This document shows, in pieces, positions 58,401 through 64,000 of a DNA stretch of 64,000 bases (positions within the stretch are counted from its first letter, which is position 1; every line of letters starts with the position of its first letter). Made by a program: the position numbers and the translations under genes. Source of the stretch: Serratia marcescens subsp. marcescens ATCC 13880 (lineage in GTDB: Bacteria; Pseudomonadota; Gammaproteobacteria; Enterobacterales; Enterobacteriaceae); NCBI RefSeq assembly GCF_017299535.1, contig NZ_CP071238.1:2666001-2730000 (forward strand). The letters are read 5' to 3'. The notes under the pieces were generated by a model. That model had not been told where the DNA came from, did no database searches, and saw only the letters and a program-made list of their open reading frames with translations.

Positions 58401-58996
58401 TGCTCAGCCTGACGGAGAACGTCAACGTGCTGGTGCTCGACACTCAGTGCTACTCCAACACCGGCGGCCAGCAGTCGAAAGCCACGCCGCTGGGCGCGGT
58501 GACAAAGTTCGGCGAGCACGGCAAGCGCAAGGCGCGCAAGGATCTGGGCGTCAGCATGATGATGTACGGCCATGTCTACGTCGCGCAGATCTCGCTGGGG
58601 GCGCAGCTTAACCAGACGGTGAAAGCGATTCAGGAAGCCGAGGCCTATCCGGGGCCGTCGCTGATCATCGCCTACAGCCCGTGCGAAGAGCACGGCTACG
58701 ATCTGGCGCTCAGCCACGATCAGATGAAACAGCTGACCGCCACCGGCTTCTGGCCGCTGTACCGCTTCGATCCGCGCCGCAGCGCCGAGGGCAAGGCCGC
58801 ATTGGCGCTGGATTCGCGGCCGCCGAACAGCAGCCTGGCTGAAACGCTGCTGAACGAGCAGCGTTTCCGACGCCTGAACGCGCAGCAGCCGGAGGTGGCC
58901 AGCGCACTGTATCAGGCCGCCGAGAAAGAGCTGAAGGAGAAATACGATTTCCTCAGCCTGCTGGCCGGCAAGGCGGAAAAGTCCGCCGCTGAGTAA
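55463..58996 (+). CDS. nifJ: Pyruvate:flavodoxin/ferredoxin oxidoreductase
   Basis: An 1177-residue single-chain enzyme (E. coli YdbK is 1174) that converts pyruvate and CoA to acetyl-CoA while reducing flavodoxin or ferredoxin. Domain I starts MITTDGNNAVASVAYRTNEV; two [4Fe-4S] motifs are visible, CTQCNHCVAACPHSA and CTGCNLCVEVCPAK; the TPP-binding domain has GDGWAYDIGFGG and CYSNTGGQQSK. The ATG at 55463 has AAAGGT upstream, and the longer open frame from 55340 is not supported. Confidence 0.96.
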   Translation: MITTDGNNAVASVAYRTNEVIAIYPITPSSTMAEQADAWSGDGRQNIWGDIPRVVEMQSEGGAIATVHGALQTGALSTSFTSSQGLLLMIPTLYKLAGELTPFVLHVAARTVATHALSIFGDHSDVMAVRQTGCAMLCAGSVQEAQDFALISQTATLNARVPFIHFFDGFRTSHEINKIVPLSDDTLRQMLPQAAIDAHRRRALSPDHPVVRGTSANPDTYFQSREATNPWYDATGQHVIDAMEAFAALTGRHYRPFDYYGHPQAERVVVVMGSAAGTCEEVIDTLLTRGEKVGVLKVRLFRPFSAKHLLGALPDSVRSVAVLDRTKEPGALAEPLYLDVMTALAEAYSRGERATLPRVIGGRYGLSSKEFGPDCALAVFRELAQPQPRPRFTVGIFDDVTGLSLPLSDEILPQRASLEALFYGLGSDGSVSATKNNIKIIGNATPLYAQGYFVYDSKKAGGLTVSHLRVSEQPINSAYLVSQADFVGCHQLQFIDKYQMVERLKPGGTFLLNTPYGADEVWSRLPQEVQALLHQRQARFYIINAAKLARECRLGARINTVMQMAFFHLTQILPSDVALQQLQDAIARSYSSKGQEIVERNWQALGATRGALIEIPLQPVDDSSPMRPPVVSDAAPDFVKTVTAAMLAGLGDALPVSAFPPDGTWPVGTTQWEKRNIAEAIPIWQPDLCTQCNHCVAACPHSAIRAKVVQPAEMEHAPASLQSLDVKARDMRGQKYVLQVAPEDCTGCNLCVEVCPAKDRQNPEIKAINMASRLDNLTAEKDNYDFFLQLPEIDPAQLERIDIRTSQLITPLFEYSGACSGCGETPYIKLLTQLYGDRLLIANATGCSSIYGGNLPTTPYTTNAEGRGPAWANSLFEDNAEFGLGFRLTVDQHRARVLRLLNSLAPQLPEQLVNALQMDDVAPEPRRKQIAELRTLLASFEGEDARQLAADADYLVDKSIWLIGGDGWAYDIGFGGLDHVLSLTENVNVLVLDTQCYSNTGGQQSKATPLGAVTKFGEHGKRKARKDLGVSMMMYGHVYVAQISLGAQLNQTVKAIQEAEAYPGPSLIIAYSPCEEHGYDLALSHDQMKQLTATGFWPLYRFDPRRSAEGKAALALDSRPPNSSLAETLLNEQRFRRLNAQQPEVASALYQAAEKELKEKYDFLSLLAGKAEKSAAE

Positions 58997-59002
58997 CCCC
59001 TG

Positions 59003-59035
59003 TCAGGGCGCGAGCGATTCGCGCCCTGTTCTTTT
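59003..59035 (+). terminator. Rho-independent terminator of nifJ
   Basis: Ten-base stem CAGGGCGCGA (59003-59012) with TCGCGCCCTG (59018-59027), then TTCTTTT. Confidence 0.82.
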
Positions 59036-59228
59036 ACTACCGACGGCGTAAATCGCAGCAACAAAACCTGCTGGCATTCCTGCGCGCAATCCGTACCATA
59101 CAGACCTCGCGTCGGGTGCGTGGCGGCTGGATGATGAATAATGATCAAAATCGGCCGGTTGAATGGTAAACTCGCGGTCTACAACCCCATGCCCCTAGTG
59201 CCCCCCATTGAGAATGAGCACGATTTAA

Positions 59229-60167
59229 ATGTCAGAAAAGCAATCCGTTAGCCAAAAAGAGCAGTACAACCTGAACAAATTGCAAAAGCGCCTGCGCCGC
59301 AACGTGGGCGAAGCGATCGCCGATTTCAATATGATTGAAGAAGGCGACCGCATCATGGTCTGTCTGTCCGGCGGCAAAGACAGCTACACCATGCTGGAGA
59401 TCCTGCGCAATCTGCAGCAAAGCGCGCCGGTCAACTTCTCGCTGGTGGCGGTGAACCTCGATCAGAAACAGCCCGGCTTCCCGGAGCATATTCTGCCCGC
59501 CTATCTGGAAAGTCTGGGGGTGGAATACAAGATCGTCGAAGAAAACACCTACAGCATCGTTAAAGACAAGATCCCGGAAGGGAAAACCACTTGTTCACTG
59601 TGTTCGCGCCTGCGCCGCGGCATTCTGTACCGCACCGCCACCGAACTGGGCGCCACCAAGATCGCACTGGGCCACCACCGCGACGACATTCTGCAGACGC
59701 TGTTCCTCAACATGTTCTACGGCGGCAAGATGAAAGGCATGCCGCCCAAGCTGATGAGCGACGACGGCAAACACGTGGTCATCCGCCCGCTGGCCTATTG
59801 CCGCGAGAAAGACATCGAGCGTTTCTCGATCGCCAAAGCGTTCCCGATCATTCCATGCAACCTGTGCGGCTCGCAGCCTAATTTGCAGCGCCAGGTGATC
59901 GGCGACATGCTGCGCGACTGGGACAAGCGTTACCCAGGCCGGTTGGAAACCATGTTCAGCGCCATGCAGAACGTGGTGCCTTCGCACCTGAGCGATATCA
60001 ACCTGTTCGATTTCAAAGGCATTCACCACGGCAGCGCCGTGGTGGACGGCGGCGATTTGGCCTTCGATCGCGAAGACATCCCGATGCAGCCGGTCGGCTG
60101 GCAGCCGGAAGACTCGGACGACGCAGCGCCTGCGCCAGAGCGTTTGAACGTGCTGGAAATCAAATAA
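59229..60167 (+). CDS. ttcA: tRNA 2-thiocytidine(32) synthetase TtcA
   Basis: A 312-residue PP-loop enzyme (SGGKDS at 47-52) that thiolates cytidine 32 of some tRNAs using an iron-sulfur cluster. The cluster ligands C122 and C125 ([11 protein letters not shown]) and the later NLCG are present. Length agrees with E. coli (311). Only a weak ribosome site precedes the ATG. Confidence 0.97.
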   Translation: MSEKQSVSQKEQYNLNKLQKRLRRNVGEAIADFNMIEEGDRIMVCLSGGKDSYTMLEILRNLQQSAPVNFSLVAVNLDQKQPGFPEHILPAYLESLGVEYKIVEENTYSIVKDKIPEGKTTCSLCSRLRRGILYRTATELGATKIALGHHRDDILQTLFLNMFYGGKMKGMPPKLMSDDGKHVVIRPLAYCREKDIERFSIAKAFPIIPCNLCGSQPNLQRQVIGDMLRDWDKRYPGRLETMFSAMQNVVPSHLSDINLFDFKGIHHGSAVVDGGDLAFDREDIPMQPVGWQPEDSDDAAPAPERLNVLEIK

Positions 60168-60277
60168 GCCCCCTCGCCGCTTGCCATCCTGCGAGCGGCG
60201 ACATTTCCCTTTCCCGACGATCTCGATCCTGTTCACAGTTTGCGCAAAATTTGCTGGGCAGTGCCGTTTTTACCCTA

Positions 60278-60297
60278 TACTGTTTATTTATACAGTC
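60278..60297. promoter_or_regulatory. LexA (SOS) box
   Basis: The 20-mer TACTGTTTATTTATACAGTC contains CTGT-N8-ACAG with an AT-rich core, close to the enterobacterial consensus. It overlaps a TATACT -10-like sequence (60276-60281) and lies 17 bases before the VOC gene. Confidence 0.8.
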
Positions 60298-60313
60298 ATA
60301 TGGAGATCGCGCA

Positions 60314-60712
60314 ATGAATATCACCCCCTGCCTGTCCCACGTCTCGCTGGGCTCCAACGATTTCGAGGCCGCCGCCGCCTTTTACGATCGTGCGCTGGCC
60401 GCTTTGGGTTGCCGACGGGTGCTGGAGCATCCCGGCGCCATTGGTTACGGCCGCGACTACCCGGAGTTTTGGCTACAGGTGCCGATCGACGGCCGGCCGG
60501 CCTCACCCGGCAACGGCACGCACGTCGGTTTTTTCGCCACCAGCAAGCAACAGGTGGATGAATTCCATCGCCAGGCGCTGCTGGCCGGCGCCGTCGATGA
60601 AGGCGCGCCCGGTTCGCGGCCGCATTACGGCGAGGCTTACTACGGCTGCTTTGTTCGGGATTTGGATGGACACAAGATTGAAGCCAGCTTCTGGGATGAA
60701 AGCGCGGCCTGA
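60314..60712 (+). CDS. VOC-family (glyoxalase/bleomycin-resistance-like) protein, SOS-controlled
   Basis: A 132-residue single-domain VOC protein made of two beta-alpha-beta3 modules. Candidate metal ligands are H9 (SHVSLG) and the late E of HKIEASFWD. It resembles glyoxalase-like and bleomycin/fosfomycin-type proteins, but no substrate is fixed. The ATG at 60314 follows GGAG; the longer frame from 60251 is not used, because it would contain the LexA box. The box directly upstream implies DNA-damage induction. Confidence 0.82.
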   Translation: MNITPCLSHVSLGSNDFEAAAAFYDRALAALGCRRVLEHPGAIGYGRDYPEFWLQVPIDGRPASPGNGTHVGFFATSKQQVDEFHRQALLAGAVDEGAPGSRPHYGEAYYGCFVRDLDGHKIEASFWDESAA

Positions 60713-60730
60713 AGAAGAAAGGAAGCCGAA

Positions 60731-60760
60731 TAAAAAAATGCCGGTGATTAAACCGGCATT
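60731..60760 (-). terminator. Terminator of zntB
   Basis: Arms AATGCCGGT (60737-60745) and ACCGGCATT (60752-60760); on the minus strand a long T-run follows (A-run at 60732-60738). It may also slow the convergent VOC transcript. Confidence 0.8.
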
Positions 60761-60930
60761 GTACGAATCAAATGTGCTATGCAGTAATTCAAAAATAAGA
60801 AAGTAAGACAATTATGGAGCGCAACGCCCATCGCTTGACGTTGCATTCACCTGCGAGAGAGATCATGCCCCATTTCCCCCGGCTAAATGTTGATATTGCT
60901 CAATGTTAACCGGGTTTTCGTCATTTTTGC

Positions 60931-61914
60931 CTACAGCCAGCGGCTGCGCTTCAACCACCAGGCGACGCCAAGCACCAATCCGACCAGCATCAGGCAAAAT
61001 GCCGCGAAACCGAAAGGATTACCGCCGCCCGGAATACCGCCAAGGTTGACCCCGAACAGCCCGGTCAGGAAAGTGGTGGGCAGAAATACCATCGCCAACA
61101 ATGACATGGTGTAAGTGCGGCGGTTCATCGCGTCGGCCATCACCGTGGTGATTTCGTCGGACAAGATGGCGGTGCGCGCAATGCTGCCGTCCAAATCGTC
61201 CAATCCCCGTCCCAGGCGATCGGCGATATCCTGCATGCGGCGGCGATCGTCGTCGCTCATCCACGGCAGGCGGTCGCTGGCCAGCCGCGCGAAAACGTCG
61301 CGCTGCGGCGCCATGTAACGGCGCAGCACGATCAGCTGTTTACGGATCAGCGCCAGCTGGCCGCGCTCCGGCACCTGCTGCTCCAGCAAGGCGTCCTCCA
61401 GATCGATAATCTTGTCGTGCAGATCCTCGATAAATTCGCTGGTGTGATCGGTCAACGCATCGGAAATTTCCACCAGCCAGCTGCCGCTGTTGGTCGGCCC
61501 AGCGCCGCTTTGCAAATCGTTCACCACCTGATCGATGGAATACACCTTGCGGTGCCGGGTGGAGATAATCAGCTTGTCGGTGATATATACGCGGATGGTG
61601 ACCAGCTGATCCGGCCGGGAATTAGCGTTAAAGTTGATGCTGCGCAGGGTGATCATGGTGCCTTCGCCCTGGCGGCTGACGCGCGGCCGTGAGCTTTCGC
61701 CGGAGAGCGCTTCGCGCACCGAGTCCGGCAGCAGCGGCGTGGTACTCAGCCATTCAGCGCTGGCCGGGTGCGCGTAATCAAGATGCAGCCAGCACGGCGC
61801 GTCGCAGGTGATCTTGTCATCCTGTTCGATCGGCGTGACGCCCCCCTTGCCGTCGAGTTGGTAGGCGTAAACCGCATCGGCGACCTGCAGCTCGCTCCCC
61901 TCAATCACATCCAT
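60931..61914 (-). CDS. zntB: Zinc transporter ZntB (CorA family)
   Basis: A 327-residue inner-membrane protein, the length of E. coli ZntB, which moves zinc as a pentamer. A large N-terminal cytoplasmic domain is followed by two C-terminal helices joined by the family loop [10 protein letters not shown]. The start at 61912-61914 agrees with the conserved N-terminus ([22 protein letters not shown]). It is convergent with the VOC gene. Confidence 0.95.
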   Translation of the reverse strand: MDVIEGSELQVADAVYAYQLDGKGGVTPIEQDDKITCDAPCWLHLDYAHPASAEWLSTTPLLPDSVREALSGESSRPRVSRQGEGTMITLRSINFNANSRPDQLVTIRVYITDKLIISTRHRKVYSIDQVVNDLQSGAGPTNSGSWLVEISDALTDHTSEFIEDLHDKIIDLEDALLEQQVPERGQLALIRKQLIVLRRYMAPQRDVFARLASDRLPWMSDDDRRRMQDIADRLGRGLDDLDGSIARTAILSDEITTVMADAMNRRTYTMSLLAMVFLPTTFLTGLFGVNLGGIPGGGNPFGFAAFCLMLVGLVLGVAWWLKRSRWL

Positions 61915-62069
61915 TCATTTATCCCCTCAGTCTTGCTTATGTTGCTGAGTCTAGCGTTAACGTCTTGGAGATCAAAGGCCAAGCTGTAACGCCAGTTTTC
62001 TCGTTGTCCCATAAACGTGTTCTATACTTCTGCCGCAAGGAACGCCAGACAGCCCGAGAGGAGACTCGC

Positions 62070-62768
62070 ATGTTACCAATCAGCACCGCAGATATCTTGA
62101 AAGTCGTCTTACCGACCGTCATTACGCTGTTTATCGCCGTGGTCAAAACCCCTTTTCGCATTCGGCGGGAAAAACACGATAAGCTGCTCAAACTGCTCGA
62201 GTCTGTCGAGAAACCCCACGCCGCCCCCATTTGCCTGCTGCAGTTTCGAGACTATATGGGAAATAAAACCATCAGGCTGACGGCATTGCGGCTACTGCTG
62301 GCGCTGCCGGACAGTGTGACGGCGCTGGAACGTTATCGTTTCACCGGTGGCCGCCAGCAAATCCTGCGCGCCACGTCCGCAGGCTTCGTTTTGCGGCCAA
62401 ACGCCGATAGCAAGTTCAAACGTTTTTTGCTTTCCGGCCGTTATTTCTTGCTGTACCTGCTGTTCGTCACGCTGCTGGTGCTATTGCTGGCACTGGCGCA
62501 ATGGGGGCTGCGTGGGGTAGAAATCACCACCACGTCGATCACCTATCTGACCGGCGCGCACATTGGCGACGGCTGGCAACTGCTGTTCCTCGGCTTATTG
62601 TTTACTATCATTATGCTTAGCCTGGTATTCATGATTTTCAGACAGTTGATGCTGGCGGGCAATCTCAGCTCGGAAAGCGCCTTTTATCGTTACTATCAAC
62701 AGGCGCGTGAGGAACAACGATGCCGGGAAGTCCTGAGACAACTGCGCGCTGCGCTGCGCCGAACCTGA
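62070..62768 (+). CDS. Membrane protein of unknown function
   Basis: A 232-residue protein with hydrophobic segments at about 9-25, 126-146 and 170-192, and a basic, soluble middle part (RIRREKHDKLLKLLES, then FRDYMGNKTIRLTALRLLL). GAGAGGAGA gives a strong ribosome site before the ATG at 62070. I do not recognise the family. It is followed by an exported hydrolase six bases on, so the two may form a small operon. Confidence 0.7.
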   Translation: MLPISTADILKVVLPTVITLFIAVVKTPFRIRREKHDKLLKLLESVEKPHAAPICLLQFRDYMGNKTIRLTALRLLLALPDSVTALERYRFTGGRQQILRATSAGFVLRPNADSKFKRFLLSGRYFLLYLLFVTLLVLLLALAQWGLRGVEITTTSITYLTGAHIGDGWQLLFLGLLFTIIMLSLVFMIFRQLMLAGNLSSESAFYRYYQQAREEQRCREVLRQLRAALRRT

Positions 62769-62773
62769 CGAGA

Positions 62774-63811
62774 ATGCGCCGCCTGCGCTGCATCGCAATG
62801 GCCGTCCTGCTGCTGTTCGGCCAATCGGCTCGTGCAGAGCCGGTGTTAGAACGCCTCGCCACGCCCTATCACGCGCCGACGGCGGCGGGTTCACTGCCTT
62901 ATTTTGTCGCTCACGCTCACTCCCTCCAGCCGCGTACCGCGCTGGTGGTGATGCACGGGCATCCACGCGACGCCGCCAAGACGTTGCAAGCGGCGATCGA
63001 TGCCGCGCAGGGAGCGGGAGACAACGGCTTGCTGGTCGCCCCGCTGTTCCAGGTGCCGGTAAAACTCGCCGTCCACTGCCATTCCGCCGGTCTGCCCCAG
63101 CCGCAAGACGGTGACGCTCTCTGGCGCTGCGGCTCGTGGATCGCAGGCGGTTTGGATAATGGCGGGAAAACCGGCTCGTTCAACGCCATGGATAACCTGC
63201 TGGCCGATCTGAAACGGCGTTGGCCGTCGCTGCAGTCGATAACCGTGGCCGGTTTTTCCGCCGGCGCCCAGTTCGTGCAACATTATGTCGGCTTTGCTCA
63301 ACCGCCAAGCGGAGTGCGTCTGCGCTATGTGGTGGCCGATCCCGGCAGCTGGCTCTATTTTGATCGCCTGCGCCCTCTGCCCGCAAGCTGGGGAAGCTGC
63401 GGCAGTGAGAAAACCTGCCGCTTCCGCTGGCAAACGCTGGACGCCGGCCGTTGTCCGCAGGCCAATCGCTGGAAATTCGGTCTGGAAGCGCTTCCCGCTC
63501 ACCTGCTGCGCGCCGCAGACGCGGCTCGCCGGCGCTATGCTGCGGCCGATATCACCTATCTGGCCGCCGCCGATGATACCGGCACCGCGCCGGGCGCCTA
63601 CTATCGGATACTCGACAAATCCTGCGCCGCCCAGCTGCAGGGCCCCTATCGATTGCAGCGCGCCCTGGCCTACGCCGACTACGATCGGCGTTATCTGGCG
63701 CCGCAGAAGCCGCATCGGTTAACGATCGTTCCCGGCTGCGGGCACAATGTCGCCTGCGTCTTTCCCGCCCCGACGGCCAGGCAGGCGCTTTTCCCCATTA
63801 ATGCAGACTAA
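62774..63811 (+). CDS. Exported alpha/beta hydrolase-like protein
   Basis: A 345-residue protein with a signal peptide (about 1-21, ending SARA). The nucleophile elbow GFSAGAQF and an early VVMHGHPRD are typical of alpha/beta hydrolases, and the late PGCGHN probably holds the catalytic histidine. Several cysteine pairs suit a periplasmic protein. An ATG at 62720 is also in frame but overlaps the previous gene and would hide the signal peptide, so 62774 is preferred. The substrate is unknown. Confidence 0.75.
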   Translation: MRRLRCIAMAVLLLFGQSARAEPVLERLATPYHAPTAAGSLPYFVAHAHSLQPRTALVVMHGHPRDAAKTLQAAIDAAQGAGDNGLLVAPLFQVPVKLAVHCHSAGLPQPQDGDALWRCGSWIAGGLDNGGKTGSFNAMDNLLADLKRRWPSLQSITVAGFSAGAQFVQHYVGFAQPPSGVRLRYVVADPGSWLYFDRLRPLPASWGSCGSEKTCRFRWQTLDAGRCPQANRWKFGLEALPAHLLRAADAARRRYAAADITYLAAADDTGTAPGAYYRILDKSCAAQLQGPYRLQRALAYADYDRRYLAPQKPHRLTIVPGCGHNVACVFPAPTARQALFPINAD

Positions 63812-64000
63812 TAATAACGGCAATGAAATAAACCCTTGCCGATAAATCGGACAATATCGCCGATAAAGCGCTGGCAATAGCGTTATTATTATGACTTAAC
63901 ATATTGCTATCAATTTTAATTCAAAATGATAATAATAAATCAACACAAAGCTGTTTCAGCGCAAATTTTAGGGGCATATACTTTTCTCACTACGAGGAGG
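63812..64000 (+). promoter_or_regulatory. Upstream region of a gene beyond the window
   Basis: These 189 AT-rich bases have no gene, but end in ACGAGGAGG (63992-64000), a strong Shine-Dalgarno sequence. A plus-strand coding region probably starts just past the window edge. Confidence 0.55.

Noticed and set aside
56672..58717. A 681-codon frame antisense to nifJ
   Set aside because: Same reason: no ribosome site, no family features, full overlap with a confirmed gene.

Overview
The window is a GC-rich enterobacterial chromosome segment, most probably from Serratia (S. marcescens group). Gene content and order match E. coli backbone blocks: ogt-fnr-uspE, pntAB-ydgH-ydgI, folM-rstAB, asr-ydgU-ydgD, hrpA-azoR, ydbH-ynbE-ydbL, ldhA-hslJ-ydbK(nifJ) and ttcA-zntB. 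Serratia-like accessory genes lie between them, such as a fused OlsF-type ornithine-lipid acyltransferase and an EmrE-like pump. I found no rRNA, tRNA, CRISPR array, insertion sequence or prophage.

Layout. 1-7.4 kb: the end of a PiT phosphate transporter, a PPK2 polyphosphate kinase, NudI, PBP7 and a luciferase-like oxidoreductase. A MocR regulator (PtsJ) follows, divergent from an operon of a small unknown protein, a glutamine amidotransferase and pyridoxal kinase. 7.5-10.9 kb (minus strand): YcgR flagellar brake, an N-formylglutamate amidohydrolase-like protein and the OlsF-like acyltransferase. 11.0-22.8 kb: a sugar catabolic island. 23.1-36.7 kb: an orphan fimbrial-like peptide, ogt, fnr, uspE, pntAB, ydgH, ydgI, two unknown genes, folM and rstAB. 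36.7-47.7 kb: an M32 carboxypeptidase, an alpha/beta hydrolase, asr-ydgU-ydgD, an AraC regulator with an MFS exporter, hrpA and azoR. 47.8-64 kb: the ydbH-ynbE-ydbL envelope operon, a LysR/ABM-monooxygenase pair, ldhA, hslJ, a DUF333 lipoprotein, an SMR pump, nifJ, ttcA, a VOC protein behind a LexA box, zntB and two unknown exported or membrane proteins.

The most interesting unit is the island at 11.0-22.8 kb. It combines a cytoplasmic GH123-like (DUF4091) putative beta-N-acetylgalactosaminidase, a complete sugar ABC importer, a Gfo/Idh/MocA protein with a cysteine cluster, a NagK-like ROK kinase, an AgaR-like repressor, AgaS and a tagatose-bisphosphate aldolase. Read together it looks like a PTS-independent route: import an intact beta-GalNAc glycoside, cleave it inside the cell, phosphorylate the GalNAc with the ROK kinase and feed the Aga pathway. 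The deacetylase, the tagatose-6-phosphate kinase and the KbaZ/AgaZ aldolase partner are absent and would have to be supplied from elsewhere.

Regulatory sites readable from sequence include an FNR box before fnr, an RstA-type box before asr, a Fur-like box before an unknown gene, a consensus LexA box before a VOC-family gene, and TTTC-rich repeats flanking the GalNAc-type genes. Two strong plus-strand terminators have no plus-strand gene upstream and may mark small RNAs.
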